Source: Agromyces sp. CF514 | GTDB taxonomy: Bacteria; Actinomycetota; Actinomycetes; Actinomycetales; Microbacteriaceae | Length of the DNA stretch: 64,000 bases | Assembly: GCF_900113185.1 (NCBI RefSeq) | Contig: NZ_FOZD01000002.1 | Location: 496,001-560,000, forward strand | Reading direction: 5' to 3' | Shown here: piece by piece, positions 8,288 through 17,046 of the stretch | Numbering within the stretch: position 1 is the stretch's first letter | Layout of the letters: each line of letters starts with the position of its first letter | The notes under the pieces: generated by a model | The model's database searches: none | What the model was told of the DNA's origin: nothing | Seen by the model: the letters and a program-made list of their open reading frames with translations, nothing else | Program-made: the position numbers and the translations under genes

Positions 8288-9559
8288 ATGAGAACCATCT
8301 GGAAGGCCACCGCCATCGCGGCGCTCGTGGCCGGCGGCAGCCTCGTCGCAGTTCCGGCCTGGGCTGCCGACCTCAGCTGCTCCGGCGACCTGGGCGACCA
8401 GGTCGTGGCGGGCAACCTCACGGTCGGCGACGGCGTCGACTGCGTGCTCGGCGGAGCGACCGTGCAGGGCGACATCATCGTCGAGCCGGGCGGCTGGCTC
8501 GACGCGACGTCGGTCGTCGTCGAGGGCGACGTCATCGCCACCGACGCGTACGGCGTGCTGCTCGACGGCACCAGCGTCGCCGGCGACATCAGCGCCTACT
8601 CGGCGGACAGCGAGGTCGGATTCCTCTACCTCAACGACCTCGAGGTCGGCGGCTCGGTTGCCGCCGGCGGTCTCGACGTCGAGGTGGTCGACACGACCAT
8701 CGGCGGCTCGCTCACGACCCAGGACGGCAACTACGTCGACCTCGTGCGCACCTCGGTCGTCGGCGACGTCTCGATCGACGGCTCCCCGTGGGGCGTCTCG
8801 ATCGCCGGCGCCATCGTGCAGGGCAGCGTGACCGTGAGCGGCAGCGCCCGCGACGTGCTCATCGGCGCCGACGCCGACGGTGCTGCCGACGCGTTCGGCA
8901 ACTCGATCGGCGGCGACCTGGTGCTGAGCGACAACTCGGCGAACCTCCGGGTCGCGGCGACGACCGTGCACGGCACGATCGAGCTGTCGGGCAACACCCC
9001 GCTCGCCGCGTTCGGCACCGGCGTGGCCGCCGGCGACGTCGTCGGCGACTACACCGGCACCGCTCCCGGCGCACCTGCGGCCGGCGACCAGGCGATCGCC
9101 GTCACGGTGCCCGCCCAGGCGCCGGGCGAGCTGATCTGGTCGCTCGAGGGCAGCTCGGCCCTCGTCGACCTCGGCGTGGCCGACGAGCAGCTCGACCACT
9201 TCGCCGCCGACGGCGAGATCGTGCCGATCCGGGTGCAGGACACGCGCGCAGGCAACCCCGAGTGGTCGCTCACCGCGCAGGTGTCCGACTTCTCGGCGGG
9301 CGGCACGCCGGTGTCGAGCAAGTACCTCGGCTGGACCCCTGAGGTGACGGATGCCGCGGGCGGCGCCGTCGCGGGCAGCGCGGTGCAGTCGGGCTTCGAC
9401 GGCGGCGACGGCCTGTCGGTCGCACGCACCCTCGCCGGCGCACCCGACGGCCACGCGCGCAGCGCGTCGGTGGTCGGCGCCGACCTCGAGCTGAAGCTCC
9501 CGCTCGAGACGCCTCGCGGCACCTACACCGCGACGATCACGCTGACGGCACTCAGCTGA
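8288..9559 (+). CDS. Secreted beta-helical protein with WxL-like C-terminal domain
   Basis: 423 residues with a signal peptide ending VPAWA at residue 26. Residues 30-260 are degenerate repeats rich in GDV, GGS and VVG, as expected for a right-handed beta-helix, with no catalytic motif seen. The last 155 residues resemble the WxL surface domain of Firmicutes: WSLTAQVSDF, then LGW.P, and a C-terminal GTYTATITLTAL strand. WxL domains bind peptidoglycan or partner proteins. The next gene encodes a DUF916-like protein, the usual WxL partner. GAAGGAGAC precedes ATG 8288. The function is inferred from architecture. Confidence 0.65.
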   Translation: MRTIWKATAIAALVAGGSLVAVPAWAADLSCSGDLGDQVVAGNLTVGDGVDCVLGGATVQGDIIVEPGGWLDATSVVVEGDVIATDAYGVLLDGTSVAGDISAYSADSEVGFLYLNDLEVGGSVAAGGLDVEVVDTTIGGSLTTQDGNYVDLVRTSVVGDVSIDGSPWGVSIAGAIVQGSVTVSGSARDVLIGADADGAADAFGNSIGGDLVLSDNSANLRVAATTVHGTIELSGNTPLAAFGTGVAAGDVVGDYTGTAPGAPAAGDQAIAVTVPAQAPGELIWSLEGSSALVDLGVADEQLDHFAADGEIVPIRVQDTRAGNPEWSLTAQVSDFSAGGTPVSSKYLGWTPEVTDAAGGAVAGSAVQSGFDGGDGLSVARTLAGAPDGHARSASVVGADLELKLPLETPRGTYTATITLTALS

Positions 9560-9565
9560 TCATCC

Positions 9566-9595
9566 GTCCGGGCCCCGGTTCGCCGGGGCCCGGAC
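9566..9595 (+). terminator. Intra-operon hairpin with TTCG loop
   Basis: Perfect 13-bp stem (9566-9578 with 9583-9595) closed by a TTCG tetraloop, between two co-directional genes. It could partly terminate, or protect the upstream message. Confidence 0.65.
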
Positions 9596-9635
9596 ACCCC
9601 GCACCGTTCGATCCCACGAAAGCGAGAACGCGCCC

Positions 9636-10970
9636 ATGTCCCAGGCCGTCATCTCAGACGCTCCCGCCTCACCGCGCACCACTGAACTGGCCCGCCGCGG
9701 TCGACACGTCGCGGACCGCCGCCGTGGGCCGCGTCGCGGCAGCCGACCCGAGGCCCTCCGACCGCTCCTCGGCGTCGCGATCGCGATCGCGATCGCCCTC
9801 TCGACCTGGCTCGGCGCCGTCGCCGGCGTCGGCGCGGCCAATGCCGCCGAGAAGGAACCGAGTGACACGACCGTCTCCTGGAGCGTCCGCCCGGCGGACA
9901 CCGCGCAGGGCACCGGTCGCCCCAACTTCGCGTACGAGGCGCTTCCCGGGAAATCGGTCGCCGACGCCCTCCTCGTGACCAACCGCAGCGCCGAGGGCAT
10001 CGAGCTCGAGGTCTACGCCGCCGACGGCTTCCTCACCCCCGACGGCTCGCTCGACATCCTACCGAAGGGCGAGGAGTCGGTCGAGCTCGGCAGCTGGGTC
10101 GAGGTCGCGTCTCCCCGCATCTCGCTCGCGAGCGGGCAGACCGCCGAGATCCCGTTCGAGATCACCGTGCCCGCGGACGCCCCTCCCGGCGATTACGCCG
10201 CCGGCGTGGTCGCCTCGATGACCGTCGACGCCGAGGGCGTCGTGACCGAGCGCCGACTCGGCTCCCGCGTGCACCTGCGCGTACTCGGCGACCTCGCCCC
10301 CGCCTTCTCGGTGACCGACGTGACCGTCGCGTACACCGGAACGCCCGTGCCGTTCGCCCCGGGCGACGGAAGCGTGACGTTCACGCTCACGAACACCGGC
10401 AACACGAGGCTCGCACCCGACGCCGTCGTACAGGTCGCGGGCCCCTTCGGCCTCGCACCCGTGACGGTGCGCGGCTCCGACCTTCCGGAGCTCCTGCCCG
10501 GCAGCACGATCGAGCACACGGTGCAGGTCGCCGGCATCGCCCCGCTCGGCGTCGTCACGGCGGATGTCGCCGCGAGCGGCGAGGTCGTCTCGAGGCCCGG
10601 CGAGTCGCGGGTTCCGCCCGCCGTCGCCGATGTGTCCGCCTCGGCGACGACGTGGGCCGTGCCGTGGACCTCGCTGGCCGTCGTCCTGCTCGTCGCCGGA
10701 CTCGTCACGTGGTGGCTCCTCGCCAGGCGCCGCGCGAAGGCCTCGAAGGAGCAGGCCATCGCAGCGGCCGTCGCTGCAGCGCTCGCTGAGCGCGATGCGG
10801 CAGAGGCTGAAGCCTCCACAGGCTCGACCGACACAGGCTCGACCGACCCCGACTCGGCCGACACCGACCCGACCCCGACCCGCTCGACCTCCGGGGCGCC
10901 CAGCGCTGCAGTCGACGAAGAACCCGGCAGCGGCGGCGACGACGCGAGGGAGCGCGTCCCCGCCGGCTGA
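9636..10970 (+). CDS. DUF916-like / WxLIP membrane-anchored surface protein
   Basis: 444 residues. An Arg-rich N-terminus is followed by a hydrophobic export segment (about 44-70, ending AANA). Two Ig-like extracellular modules follow: the first (about 75-200) resembles the WxL-interacting peptidoglycan-binding domain, with VTNRSAEGIELEVYAADGF and a PADAPPGDYAAGVVAS strand. A membrane anchor lies at about 345-365, with a basic cytosolic side and an acidic Asp/Ser/Thr-rich tail containing short repeats (STGSTDTGSTDPDS). In Firmicutes such proteins anchor WxL proteins to the wall. It follows the WxL-like gene by 76 bases, so the two probably form one complex. Confidence 0.72.
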   Translation: MSQAVISDAPASPRTTELARRGRHVADRRRGPRRGSRPEALRPLLGVAIAIAIALSTWLGAVAGVGAANAAEKEPSDTTVSWSVRPADTAQGTGRPNFAYEALPGKSVADALLVTNRSAEGIELEVYAADGFLTPDGSLDILPKGEESVELGSWVEVASPRISLASGQTAEIPFEITVPADAPPGDYAAGVVASMTVDAEGVVTERRLGSRVHLRVLGDLAPAFSVTDVTVAYTGTPVPFAPGDGSVTFTLTNTGNTRLAPDAVVQVAGPFGLAPVTVRGSDLPELLPGSTIEHTVQVAGIAPLGVVTADVAASGEVVSRPGESRVPPAVADVSASATTWAVPWTSLAVVLLVAGLVTWWLLARRRAKASKEQAIAAAVAAALAERDAAEAEASTGSTDTGSTDPDSADTDPTPTRSTSGAPSAAVDEEPGSGGDDARERVPAG

Positions 10971-11031
10971 CCGCACGAACCGCCGGCGGCGCGAGGAGGG
11001 ACACCCTGCGCCGTCGGCGTGCCACGCCCAC

Positions 11032-11069
11032 CGCCCCCTGCACGCCCGATCGGCGCCGTGCAGGGGGCG
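11032..11069 (+). terminator. Strong hairpin after the DUF916-like gene
   Basis: A 13-bp perfect stem (11032-11044 with 11057-11069) and 12-base loop, 62 bases after the stop at 10970. It is a likely operon terminator without a U tract, as is common in high-GC actinobacteria. Confidence 0.7.
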
Positions 11070-11159
11070 CTGGCCTACTCGGCCGCGGCTCGTTCCTGTG
11101 CCCGGCGACCTCCCACGGCAGCGCGGTCAACCGGCACCGCGGCACGCTGGTCAGTCGGG

Positions 11160-11305
11160 CTCCGGCGCTTCCGGCACCTCGCTGCTTCGGCGTTCCGGCA
11201 CTTCTGCATGCCGGAACGCCGGCACTTCGATACGCCGGCCCTCCGGTACTTCGGTGCCTCGGCACGCCGCCACGTCGGCCTTCGGCACGCCGGCCCTCCT
11301 GCACG
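11160..11305. repeat. Degenerate CCGGCACTTCGG simple-repeat block
   Basis: Interspersed variants of CCGGCACTTCGG and ACGCCGGCCCTCC recur with irregular spacing. A perfect hairpin with 11-bp arms (11189-11199/11210-11220) lies inside. A related CCGGTGTTCCGGTG block occurs at 31066-31125. Confidence 0.7.
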
Positions 11306-11792
11306 GGTACCCGGTATTCAGGGATCGGAGTCGCGTACGCGGGTATTCAGGCCCCGGGCATTCGAGCCCACCCGCACGCAGGCACTTCGCCACCTCGGCT
11401 CGGCACTTGCCAGGCAAGCGGTCCGCTTTTCCGACGCGATGACCCACCGGCCGCGGATGACGCTGAAGGATCCGGGGTGCGTGATCCTGGGGCCTCGGGT
11501 GCAGGCACGGGCGGCGAGTCGGGCGACGTTGCCGGCAGTGCGCACGTGCGTCGCATGGCGTTGGAGCTTGAGTCGATGCCCACCGCAGCACGCATGGCGG
11601 CAGAGGTCACGCGCGAGGGCGCAGAGCAAGGTACGCAGGCGCGGGATGCTGAGCGAGGTACGCAGGCGCGGCGCGCAGAGCGACGCACGTAGCCGCGACG
11701 CTCATGGAGCGATGCCCGGATCAGGTGTGCGGATCCGGGCATCGTGGCGACGTGGTGGGCCGGCTACCGGCAGCCAGGAGGCCGTCAGGCCG

Positions 11793-12974
11793 CTAGGCGC
11801 GGATGAACCCCGAGCTCAGCGACTCGGGCGAGAGCGCGTGTTCGACGGCCAGCATGCTCGCGCCGATGATGGCGGCCTTCTCGGCGGCCTGCGATTGGAC
11901 GATCGAGAGGTACTCGGTCGCCAGGGGCGTGGACCGCGTGTAGACGACCTCTCGGACGCCTGCGATGAGGTGCTCGCCGACGCGGGCCATGCCGCCGCCG
12001 ATGGCGATGACCGACGGGTTCATGAGGCTCACGCAGGCCGTGAGCACCTCGCCGATGTCGCGGCCCGCCTGGCGCACGGCCTGGATCGCGTCGATGTTGC
12101 CGCGCTTGACGAGGTCGACGACGTCGGTGCCGGTGTGCGCCTCGACGCCCTGCTCGCGGAGCGCACGTGCGATCGCGGGACCCGAGGCGAGCGCCTCGAT
12201 GCAGCCGCGGTTGCCGCACTGGCAGGGCACGTTGGCGCCGCGTGCGACCTGCACGTGCCCGATGTCGCCGGCGATGCCCTGCGCGCCTCGCTGGAGGGCT
12301 CCGCCCGAGATGAGTCCGGCGCCGATGCCCGTCGCGATCTTCACGAACATGAGGTGCTGCACGTTCGGCCAGGCGACGGCGCGTTCGCCGAGCGCCATGA
12401 TGTTCACGTCGTTGTCGACGAGCACGGGAACGGGCAGGTGCTGCTGCACCCAGCCGGGGATGTCGAAGCGGTCCCATCCCGGCATGATCGGCGGGTTCAC
12501 CGGCTGGCCGGTCGAGTGCTCGACGGGTCCGGGCACGCCGATGCCGACGGCGGCGACGTGGGAGCGGTCGCGGTCGGTGCGTTCCAGCAGGAGCGCTGCG
12601 CTCTGCACGAGCCAGGTGAGCACGGGTTCGGGCCCGAGGGCGACGTCGACGGGTTCGCTGTGCTCGGCGAGCACGCTGCCCGTGAGGTCGGTGATCGCGA
12701 CCGTCGCGTGCGAAGCGCCGATGTCGGCGGCGACCACGACCTTGGCCGCGGGGTTGAGCGCGAACTGCGACGGCGGGCGCCCGCCGGTCGACACTGCATC
12801 TGCGACGGGCGTGATCAGGCCCATGCGCATGAGCTCGTCGACCCGCGCGGCGATGGTCGAGCGGGCCAGGCCGGTGGACTTCGCCAGTTCGGCTCGGGTG
12901 CGGGGCACACCGTCACGGAGCAGCTGGAAGAGCTGACTCACTCCCGTGACGGTCTGCGGAGAATCGGTCGTCAT
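11793..12974 (-). CDS. ROK-family transcriptional regulator
   Basis: 393 residues. The N-terminal winged helix-turn-helix (about 10-70; RAELAKSTGLARSTIAARVDEL) is followed by a ROK sugar-kinase-like domain with AADIGASHATVAI (phosphate-binding loop), the zinc motif CQCGNRGC followed by IE, and a GGGMARVG segment. ROK repressors sense a sugar and release operator DNA. The gene lies 106 bases downstream of the ribose-type ABC operon on the same strand, so it most likely controls that locus. ATG 12974 is preferred because GAGAG lies 10 bases upstream; a GTG at 12983 is the alternative. Confidence 0.9.
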   Translation of the reverse strand: MTTDSPQTVTGVSQLFQLLRDGVPRTRAELAKSTGLARSTIAARVDELMRMGLITPVADAVSTGGRPPSQFALNPAAKVVVAADIGASHATVAITDLTGSVLAEHSEPVDVALGPEPVLTWLVQSAALLLERTDRDRSHVAAVGIGVPGPVEHSTGQPVNPPIMPGWDRFDIPGWVQQHLPVPVLVDNDVNIMALGERAVAWPNVQHLMFVKIATGIGAGLISGGALQRGAQGIAGDIGHVQVARGANVPCQCGNRGCIEALASGPAIARALREQGVEAHTGTDVVDLVKRGNIDAIQAVRQAGRDIGEVLTACVSLMNPSVIAIGGGMARVGEHLIAGVREVVYTRSTPLATEYLSIVQSQAAEKAAIIGASMLAVEHALSPESLSSGFIRA

Positions 12975-13033
12975 TGGTGTCACGCTCTCGGTATATCACT
13001 ACTTACGTCGAGGTAAGGCCGACTTCTGCGCAA

Positions 13034-13057
13034 CCGACCCCCGAAGACGGGGGCCGG
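13034..13057 (-). terminator. Terminator of the ABC transporter operon
   Basis: A 10-bp stem (13034-13043 with 13048-13057) with one G-U pair in the minus-strand transcript and a 4-base loop, 24 bases after the permease stop. It separates the transporter genes from the ROK gene. Confidence 0.6.
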
Positions 13058-13080
13058 TCGCGGAGAATTCGGCCAGGGCC

Positions 13081-14142
13081 TCAGGAACTGGATCGGCCTC
13101 CCTGGCGCGCGAAGCGCTGCTGGAGCAGCACCGCGACGATGATGATGACGCCCTTCGCGACGGCCTGCACCGACGACGAGAGGTTGTTCTGCACGAACAC
13201 GTTCGTCAGGGTCGCGAAGATGAGCACGCCGAGCACGGTGCCGGTGATGGTACCGCGTCCTCCGACGAGCAGGGTGCCGCCGACGACGACCGCGGCGATC
13301 GCATCGAGCTCGTAGAGCTGGCCGTGCGTCGAGGTGCCGGCGGTGGTGCGGCCGAGGATCATGACGGCGGCGATGCCGGCCGACAGGCCCGCGAGGGCGT
13401 ACAGCCACACGGTGTGCCGCTTGACGTTGATGCCGGCGAGCCGCGATGCCTCCTTGTTGCCGCCGATGGCGACCGTGCGACGTCCGAAGGTGGTGCGGTT
13501 GAGGAGGACCCAGCCGCCGACCGCGACGAGCGCGAAGATCCAGATGAGGATGTCCACGCCGAGGAAGTCCGCGTTGAAGAAGTTGATGAAGTCGCGCGAG
13601 CCGATCGTGAGGGTGCGGCGCTCGGCGAGGATCTCCGCGAGGCCGCGCGCTGCCACGAGCATCGCGAGGGTCGCCATGAACGCCACGACATTGCCGTAGG
13701 CGATGACGATGCCGTTGATCAGGCCGGCGGCGAGACCGGTGGCGAGCGCGAAGATCACCATGACGATCCAGTGGAAGTTCTCGGCCAGGTCCTGCGTCAC
13801 CGCGAGCGTGGCGGCGATCGAGGCGAGGCCCATCACGGATCCGACCGAGAGGTCGATGCCGCCGGCGATGATGACGAAGGTCATGCCGACGCTGATGACG
13901 CCGATGATCGACGCCTGTCGCAGGATCGTCAGCATGTTGCTCGTGGTGGTGAACGTGTCGGGCGCGGTGATCGCGCCCACGACCACGATGAGGAGCAGCG
14001 CGAGGATGAGCCCGAGGTTGCGCCCGGCCGAACCCGAGAGGAGTCGGCGGATGGGGGAGACGGGTGCTTCGACGGCGACCGCGGAGGTCGTGGGGTTCGC
14101 CTCGGCGACGGCGTCGCGGCTGGGGGTGGTCTGCTCGCTCAC
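13081..14142 (-). CDS. Ribose-type sugar ABC transporter permease
   Basis: 353 residues of the BPD_transp_2 (RbsC/XylH) family with eight to ten membrane helices. Family landmarks include GGIDLSVGSVMGLAS, INGIVIAYGNVVAFMATL and GGRGTITGTVLGVL. It would form the channel for a monosaccharide or derivative, with the ATPase encoded just upstream (start overlaps its stop by 4 bases) and the lipoprotein encoded divergently. The N-terminal 30 residues are polar and cytosolic. Confidence 0.93.
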   Translation of the reverse strand: MSEQTTPSRDAVAEANPTTSAVAVEAPVSPIRRLLSGSAGRNLGLILALLLIVVVGAITAPDTFTTTSNMLTILRQASIIGVISVGMTFVIIAGGIDLSVGSVMGLASIAATLAVTQDLAENFHWIVMVIFALATGLAAGLINGIVIAYGNVVAFMATLAMLVAARGLAEILAERRTLTIGSRDFINFFNADFLGVDILIWIFALVAVGGWVLLNRTTFGRRTVAIGGNKEASRLAGINVKRHTVWLYALAGLSAGIAAVMILGRTTAGTSTHGQLYELDAIAAVVVGGTLLVGGRGTITGTVLGVLIFATLTNVFVQNNLSSSVQAVAKGVIIIVAVLLQQRFARQGGRSSS

Positions 14143-15659
14143 GCGGCAGCTCCTTTCATGACGAGGTCGAGCACGCCGTGCTCGTCGATCTCGGTTGCGG
14201 GAACGGTGGTCAGGATCCGGCCGTCGGCGATGACGAGGACGGTGTCGGCGAGGCCGAGGACTTCTTCGATCTCGCTGGAGACGATCACGATGGCGTTGCC
14301 TGCGGCTGCGAGGCGGCGGATGAGGGCGTAGATCTCGGTGCGGGCGCCGACGTCGACGCCTCGGGTGGGTTCGTCGAGCAGGAGCACTCGGGTGCCGTGC
14401 ACGAGCCAGCGGGCGAGGAGGATCTTCTGCTGGTTGCCGCCGGAGAGGGTGATGGCGGCGCGGTCGGGGTCGGCGGGGCGCAGCTCGAGCGCCTCGATCT
14501 GCTCGCGGGCGCTCGCACGTGCGGCGCGTTCGTCGAGGAAGCCGCCCTTGGCGAAGCGCGACATCGACGCGAGCGTGACGTTGACGTAGATGGGCTCGTC
14601 GAGCACGAGGCCCTGGCTCTTGCGCTCCTCGGGCGAGAGGCCGACGCCGGATGCCACCGCGTCGACGACCGAGCCGCGCCGCAGCGCCTTGCCGCCGACC
14701 GTGACCGAGCCTGAGGTGGCCCGGCGTGCGCCGTAGATCGTCTCGAGGATCTCGGATCGGCCGGAGCCGACGAGTCCCGCGAGTCCGACGATCTCGCCCG
14801 AACGCACCGAGAACGACACCTCGTCGAACGCGCCGGCGAGCGCGAGGCCGTCGACATCGAGCACGGTCGGCGCGTCGTCGGCGATCGGGGTCGCCGGCGG
14901 GAAGACGTTCTCGACCGTGCGCCCGGTCATGAGGCGGATGAGCTCGGCCGTAGGCGTCTCGGCGACGGAGAGGCCGTTCGCGGTGCTGCGGCCGTCCTTC
15001 AGCACGGTGATCCGGTCGCCGATCTGGCGGATCTCCTCGAGGCGGTGGGTGATGTAGACGACCGCGATGCCCGCGTTCGTGAGCTCGCCGACGACGTGGA
15101 AGAGGTTCTTGACCTCTTCGGAGTCGAGCACGGCGCTCGGCTCGTCCATGATGATGAGCTTGATGTCGTGCGAGAGCGCGCGCGCCATGCTCACGATCTG
15201 CTTGTTGGCCGCACTCAGCGAGCCGACCTCGGTGTGGGGCGAGAGTCCGGAGTGGCCCAGTCGGGCGAGCAGTTCGCGCGTGCGCTTGGCCGCCTCACTG
15301 CGCCGACTGAAGCCGCCGCGCGCCAGCTCGTGGCCGAGGTACACGTTCTCGGCGACCGTGAGGCCGTCGACGACGTCGAGCTCCTGGTACATGGTCGCGA
15401 TGCCGAGGTCGATCGCCGCCTGCGGGTCGTTGATGACGACCGACTCGCCGAGCCAGGCGATCTCTCCCTCGTCGGGACGGTGCACGCCCGCGAGCATCTT
15501 GATGAGCGTCGACTTGCCCGCGCCGTTCTGGCCGAGGATGCAGTGCACCTCGCCCGGGCGGATGTCGAGGTCTACGCCCTTGAGGGCGCGAACGCCGGCG
15601 AAGGACTTGGTCACCCCCCGCACGGAGAGTAATGACGATGAATGGTCAACTTTGATCAC
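14139..15659 (-). CDS. Ribose-type sugar ABC transporter ATP-binding protein (two ABC domains)
   Basis: 506 residues with two tandem ABC modules. The first has a full Walker A (GQNGAGKST, near residue 40) and Walker B (LIIMDEPSA). The second has the degenerate GLVGSGRSE P-loop usual for RbsA/MglA, with LLLDEPTRGVD. Both signature regions are present (SLSAANKQ and LSGGNQQK). It energises uptake with the permease, which it overlaps by 4 bases. The GTG start at 15659 lies six bases after a TATGTT box, which suggests a leaderless message. The substrate is unknown; the neighbouring dehydrogenase and isomerase suggest a sugar or cyclitol. Confidence 0.94.
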   Translation of the reverse strand: MIKVDHSSSLLSVRGVTKSFAGVRALKGVDLDIRPGEVHCILGQNGAGKSTLIKMLAGVHRPDEGEIAWLGESVVINDPQAAIDLGIATMYQELDVVDGLTVAENVYLGHELARGGFSRRSEAAKRTRELLARLGHSGLSPHTEVGSLSAANKQIVSMARALSHDIKLIIMDEPSAVLDSEEVKNLFHVVGELTNAGIAVVYITHRLEEIRQIGDRITVLKDGRSTANGLSVAETPTAELIRLMTGRTVENVFPPATPIADDAPTVLDVDGLALAGAFDEVSFSVRSGEIVGLAGLVGSGRSEILETIYGARRATSGSVTVGGKALRRGSVVDAVASGVGLSPEERKSQGLVLDEPIYVNVTLASMSRFAKGGFLDERAARASAREQIEALELRPADPDRAAITLSGGNQQKILLARWLVHGTRVLLLDEPTRGVDVGARTEIYALIRRLAAAGNAIVIVSSEIEEVLGLADTVLVIADGRILTTVPATEIDEHGVLDLVMKGAAA

Positions 15660-15665
15660 GGGGCG

Positions 15666-15671
15666 AACATA
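15666..15671 (-). promoter_or_regulatory. Leaderless -10 box for the ABC ATPase gene
   Basis: TATGTT on the minus strand, 6 bases before GTG 15659, with no Shine-Dalgarno between. Confidence 0.5.
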
Positions 15672-15808
15672 ACACGCTCATGCGGCGGCACGCGACCCCC
15701 AAACCAGAGATCCGAAGTGCCACCCGAACGGGGCTCTTGTGCAGGGATCGCCGAGTTCCCGCCTGATTCGGGGGTGTTTTCGTACTTCTGCCAACAGAAA
15801 AACAAAAG

Positions 15809-15839
15809 TTGCAAAATCGACTTCCACTTCTGCTACGGT
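15809..15839 (+). promoter_or_regulatory. Promoter candidate in an AT-rich divergent region
   Basis: TTGCAA (15809-15814), 19 bases, then TACGGT (15834-15839) preceded by TGC, in the only AT-rich patch (about 15775-15840) between the ABC ATPase and lipoprotein genes. TTCTG and CAGAA arms at 15786-15799 could form part of a repressor site. Confidence 0.4.
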
Positions 15840-15934
15840 TGGCCCATCGGCGTGGATACCCCTCGATGTGGCTGCACCACCTCAGGTCCTGCCCTCGCCG
15901 TTCGGAGCAGCATCACATTCAAGGAGGAAACGAC

Positions 15935-16981
15935 ATGCGCTCGATTCGGAACGCGCGAATGCGGACGATCATCACCGGCACCGCTCTTCTGGCGGCCGTG
16001 GGTCTGCTCACCGGCTGCACCAGCAGCGGCGAGACGGAAGACGTCGTCGACCAGGGCACCAGCAGTGAAGAGAACGCCTCGACCGGCGACAACGTCGTCA
16101 TCGGCTTCTCGGGCCCGGCAGCCGACCACGGCTGGCTCGGCGCCATCAACTCGGGCGCCCAGGCGGCCGCAGCGAGCTTCCCCGACGTCGAACTGAAGGT
16201 CGCCGAGGGCACGAACGACGCCAACGCGCAGATCGCGGCCGTCGAGACCTTCATCAACGAGGGCGTCGACGCGATCGTGCTGCTCCCGACCGACGGTGCG
16301 GCGCTGACCGAGGTCGCGATCAAGGCGATGGATGCCGGCATCCCGGTCATCAACGTCGACCGCGAGTTCTCCAGCCCGTTCGCCGCACGCACCACCGTGC
16401 TCGGCGACAACTACGGCATGGGCGTCTCGGCCGGCACCTACATCTGCGAGCAGCTCGACGGTCAGGACGACGCGGTCGTCGCCGAGATCGCCGGCATCGA
16501 CTCGCTGCCGCTCACGCAAGACCGCTCGCAGGGCTTCGCCGACGCCCTGGCCGACTGCGGCCTCGAGGTGGGCGCCCGCGTGGCCGCCGACTTCACCGTC
16601 GCCGGCGGCGAGGCGGCAGCCTCGCAGCTGCTCGCCGCGAACCCGAAGATCGACGCGCTGTGGAACCACGACGACGACCAGGGCGTCGGCGTGCTCGCGG
16701 CCATCAACTCGGCCGGTCGCGACGAGTTCTTCATGGTCGGCGGCGCCGGCTCGAAGAACGCGATGGAGGCCATCGAGGCCGACGACAGCGTGCTCAAGGC
16801 GACGGTCATCTACCCGTCGACGCAGGCCGCCGACGGTGTGGCGCTCGCGCGTCTCATCGCGCAGGGCAAGACGATGAGCGACCTGATCACGCCCAGCGTG
16901 CCCAACCGCATCGTCCTCGACGCACCGGTGGTCACCAAGGACAACGTCTCCGAGTACATCGATCTCGCCTTCGAGTCCTGA
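15935..16981 (+). CDS. Sugar ABC transporter substrate-binding lipoprotein
   Basis: 348 residues. A lipoprotein signal peptide ends in the lipobox LLTGC, so the mature protein is anchored by its Cys. The rest is a periplasmic-binding-protein-like fold of the ribose/galactose group (Peripla_BP_4), with [20 protein letters not shown] and WNHDDDQG segments. AAGGAGG at 15921-15927 precedes ATG 15935. It is divergent from the ATPase and permease genes but almost certainly serves them. A perfect GGATGCCGGCATCC palindrome occurs at 16330-16343. Confidence 0.93.
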   Translation: MRSIRNARMRTIITGTALLAAVGLLTGCTSSGETEDVVDQGTSSEENASTGDNVVIGFSGPAADHGWLGAINSGAQAAAASFPDVELKVAEGTNDANAQIAAVETFINEGVDAIVLLPTDGAALTEVAIKAMDAGIPVINVDREFSSPFAARTTVLGDNYGMGVSAGTYICEQLDGQDDAVVAEIAGIDSLPLTQDRSQGFADALADCGLEVGARVAADFTVAGGEAAASQLLAANPKIDALWNHDDDQGVGVLAAINSAGRDEFFMVGGAGSKNAMEAIEADDSVLKATVIYPSTQAADGVALARLIAQGKTMSDLITPSVPNRIVLDAPVVTKDNVSEYIDLAFES

Positions 16982-16987
16982 AGTCCC

Positions 16988-17022
16988 GCGGGGCGCTCGG
17001 CCATCGCGGCCGGGCGCCCCGC
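16988..17022 (+). terminator. Hairpin after the binding-protein gene
   Basis: 15-bp stem (16988-17002 with 17008-17022; one G-U pair) and a 5-base loop, directly after the lipoprotein stop and before the next Shine-Dalgarno. It probably lets the binding protein be made in excess over the enzymes. Confidence 0.7.
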
Positions 17023-17046
17023 ATCACTCCTGAGAGGAGCACCCCG

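Larger units (their letters stand above)
10971..11792. other. 822-base non-coding, repeat-rich interval
   Basis: No convincing gene. After a terminator hairpin (11032-11069) come degenerate CCGGCACTTCGG-like units (11160-11305), a perfect 11-bp inverted repeat (11189-11199 with 11210-11220), a 10-bp direct repeat GGTATTCAGG, and short repeats of GGTACGCAGGCGCG near 11630-11680. Both strands are open in places, but the predicted peptides are only Arg/Pro/His-rich repeats. Confidence 0.7.

Noticed and set aside
11160..11305. CRISPR-like array
   Set aside because: The repeated units are short, degenerate and irregularly spaced, with no unique spacers of constant length and no cas genes.
11019..13016. 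665-codon plus-strand frame over the repeat block and ROK gene
   Set aside because: The first part is simple-repeat sequence and the second part is antisense to the ROK gene; no domain or start signal supports it.
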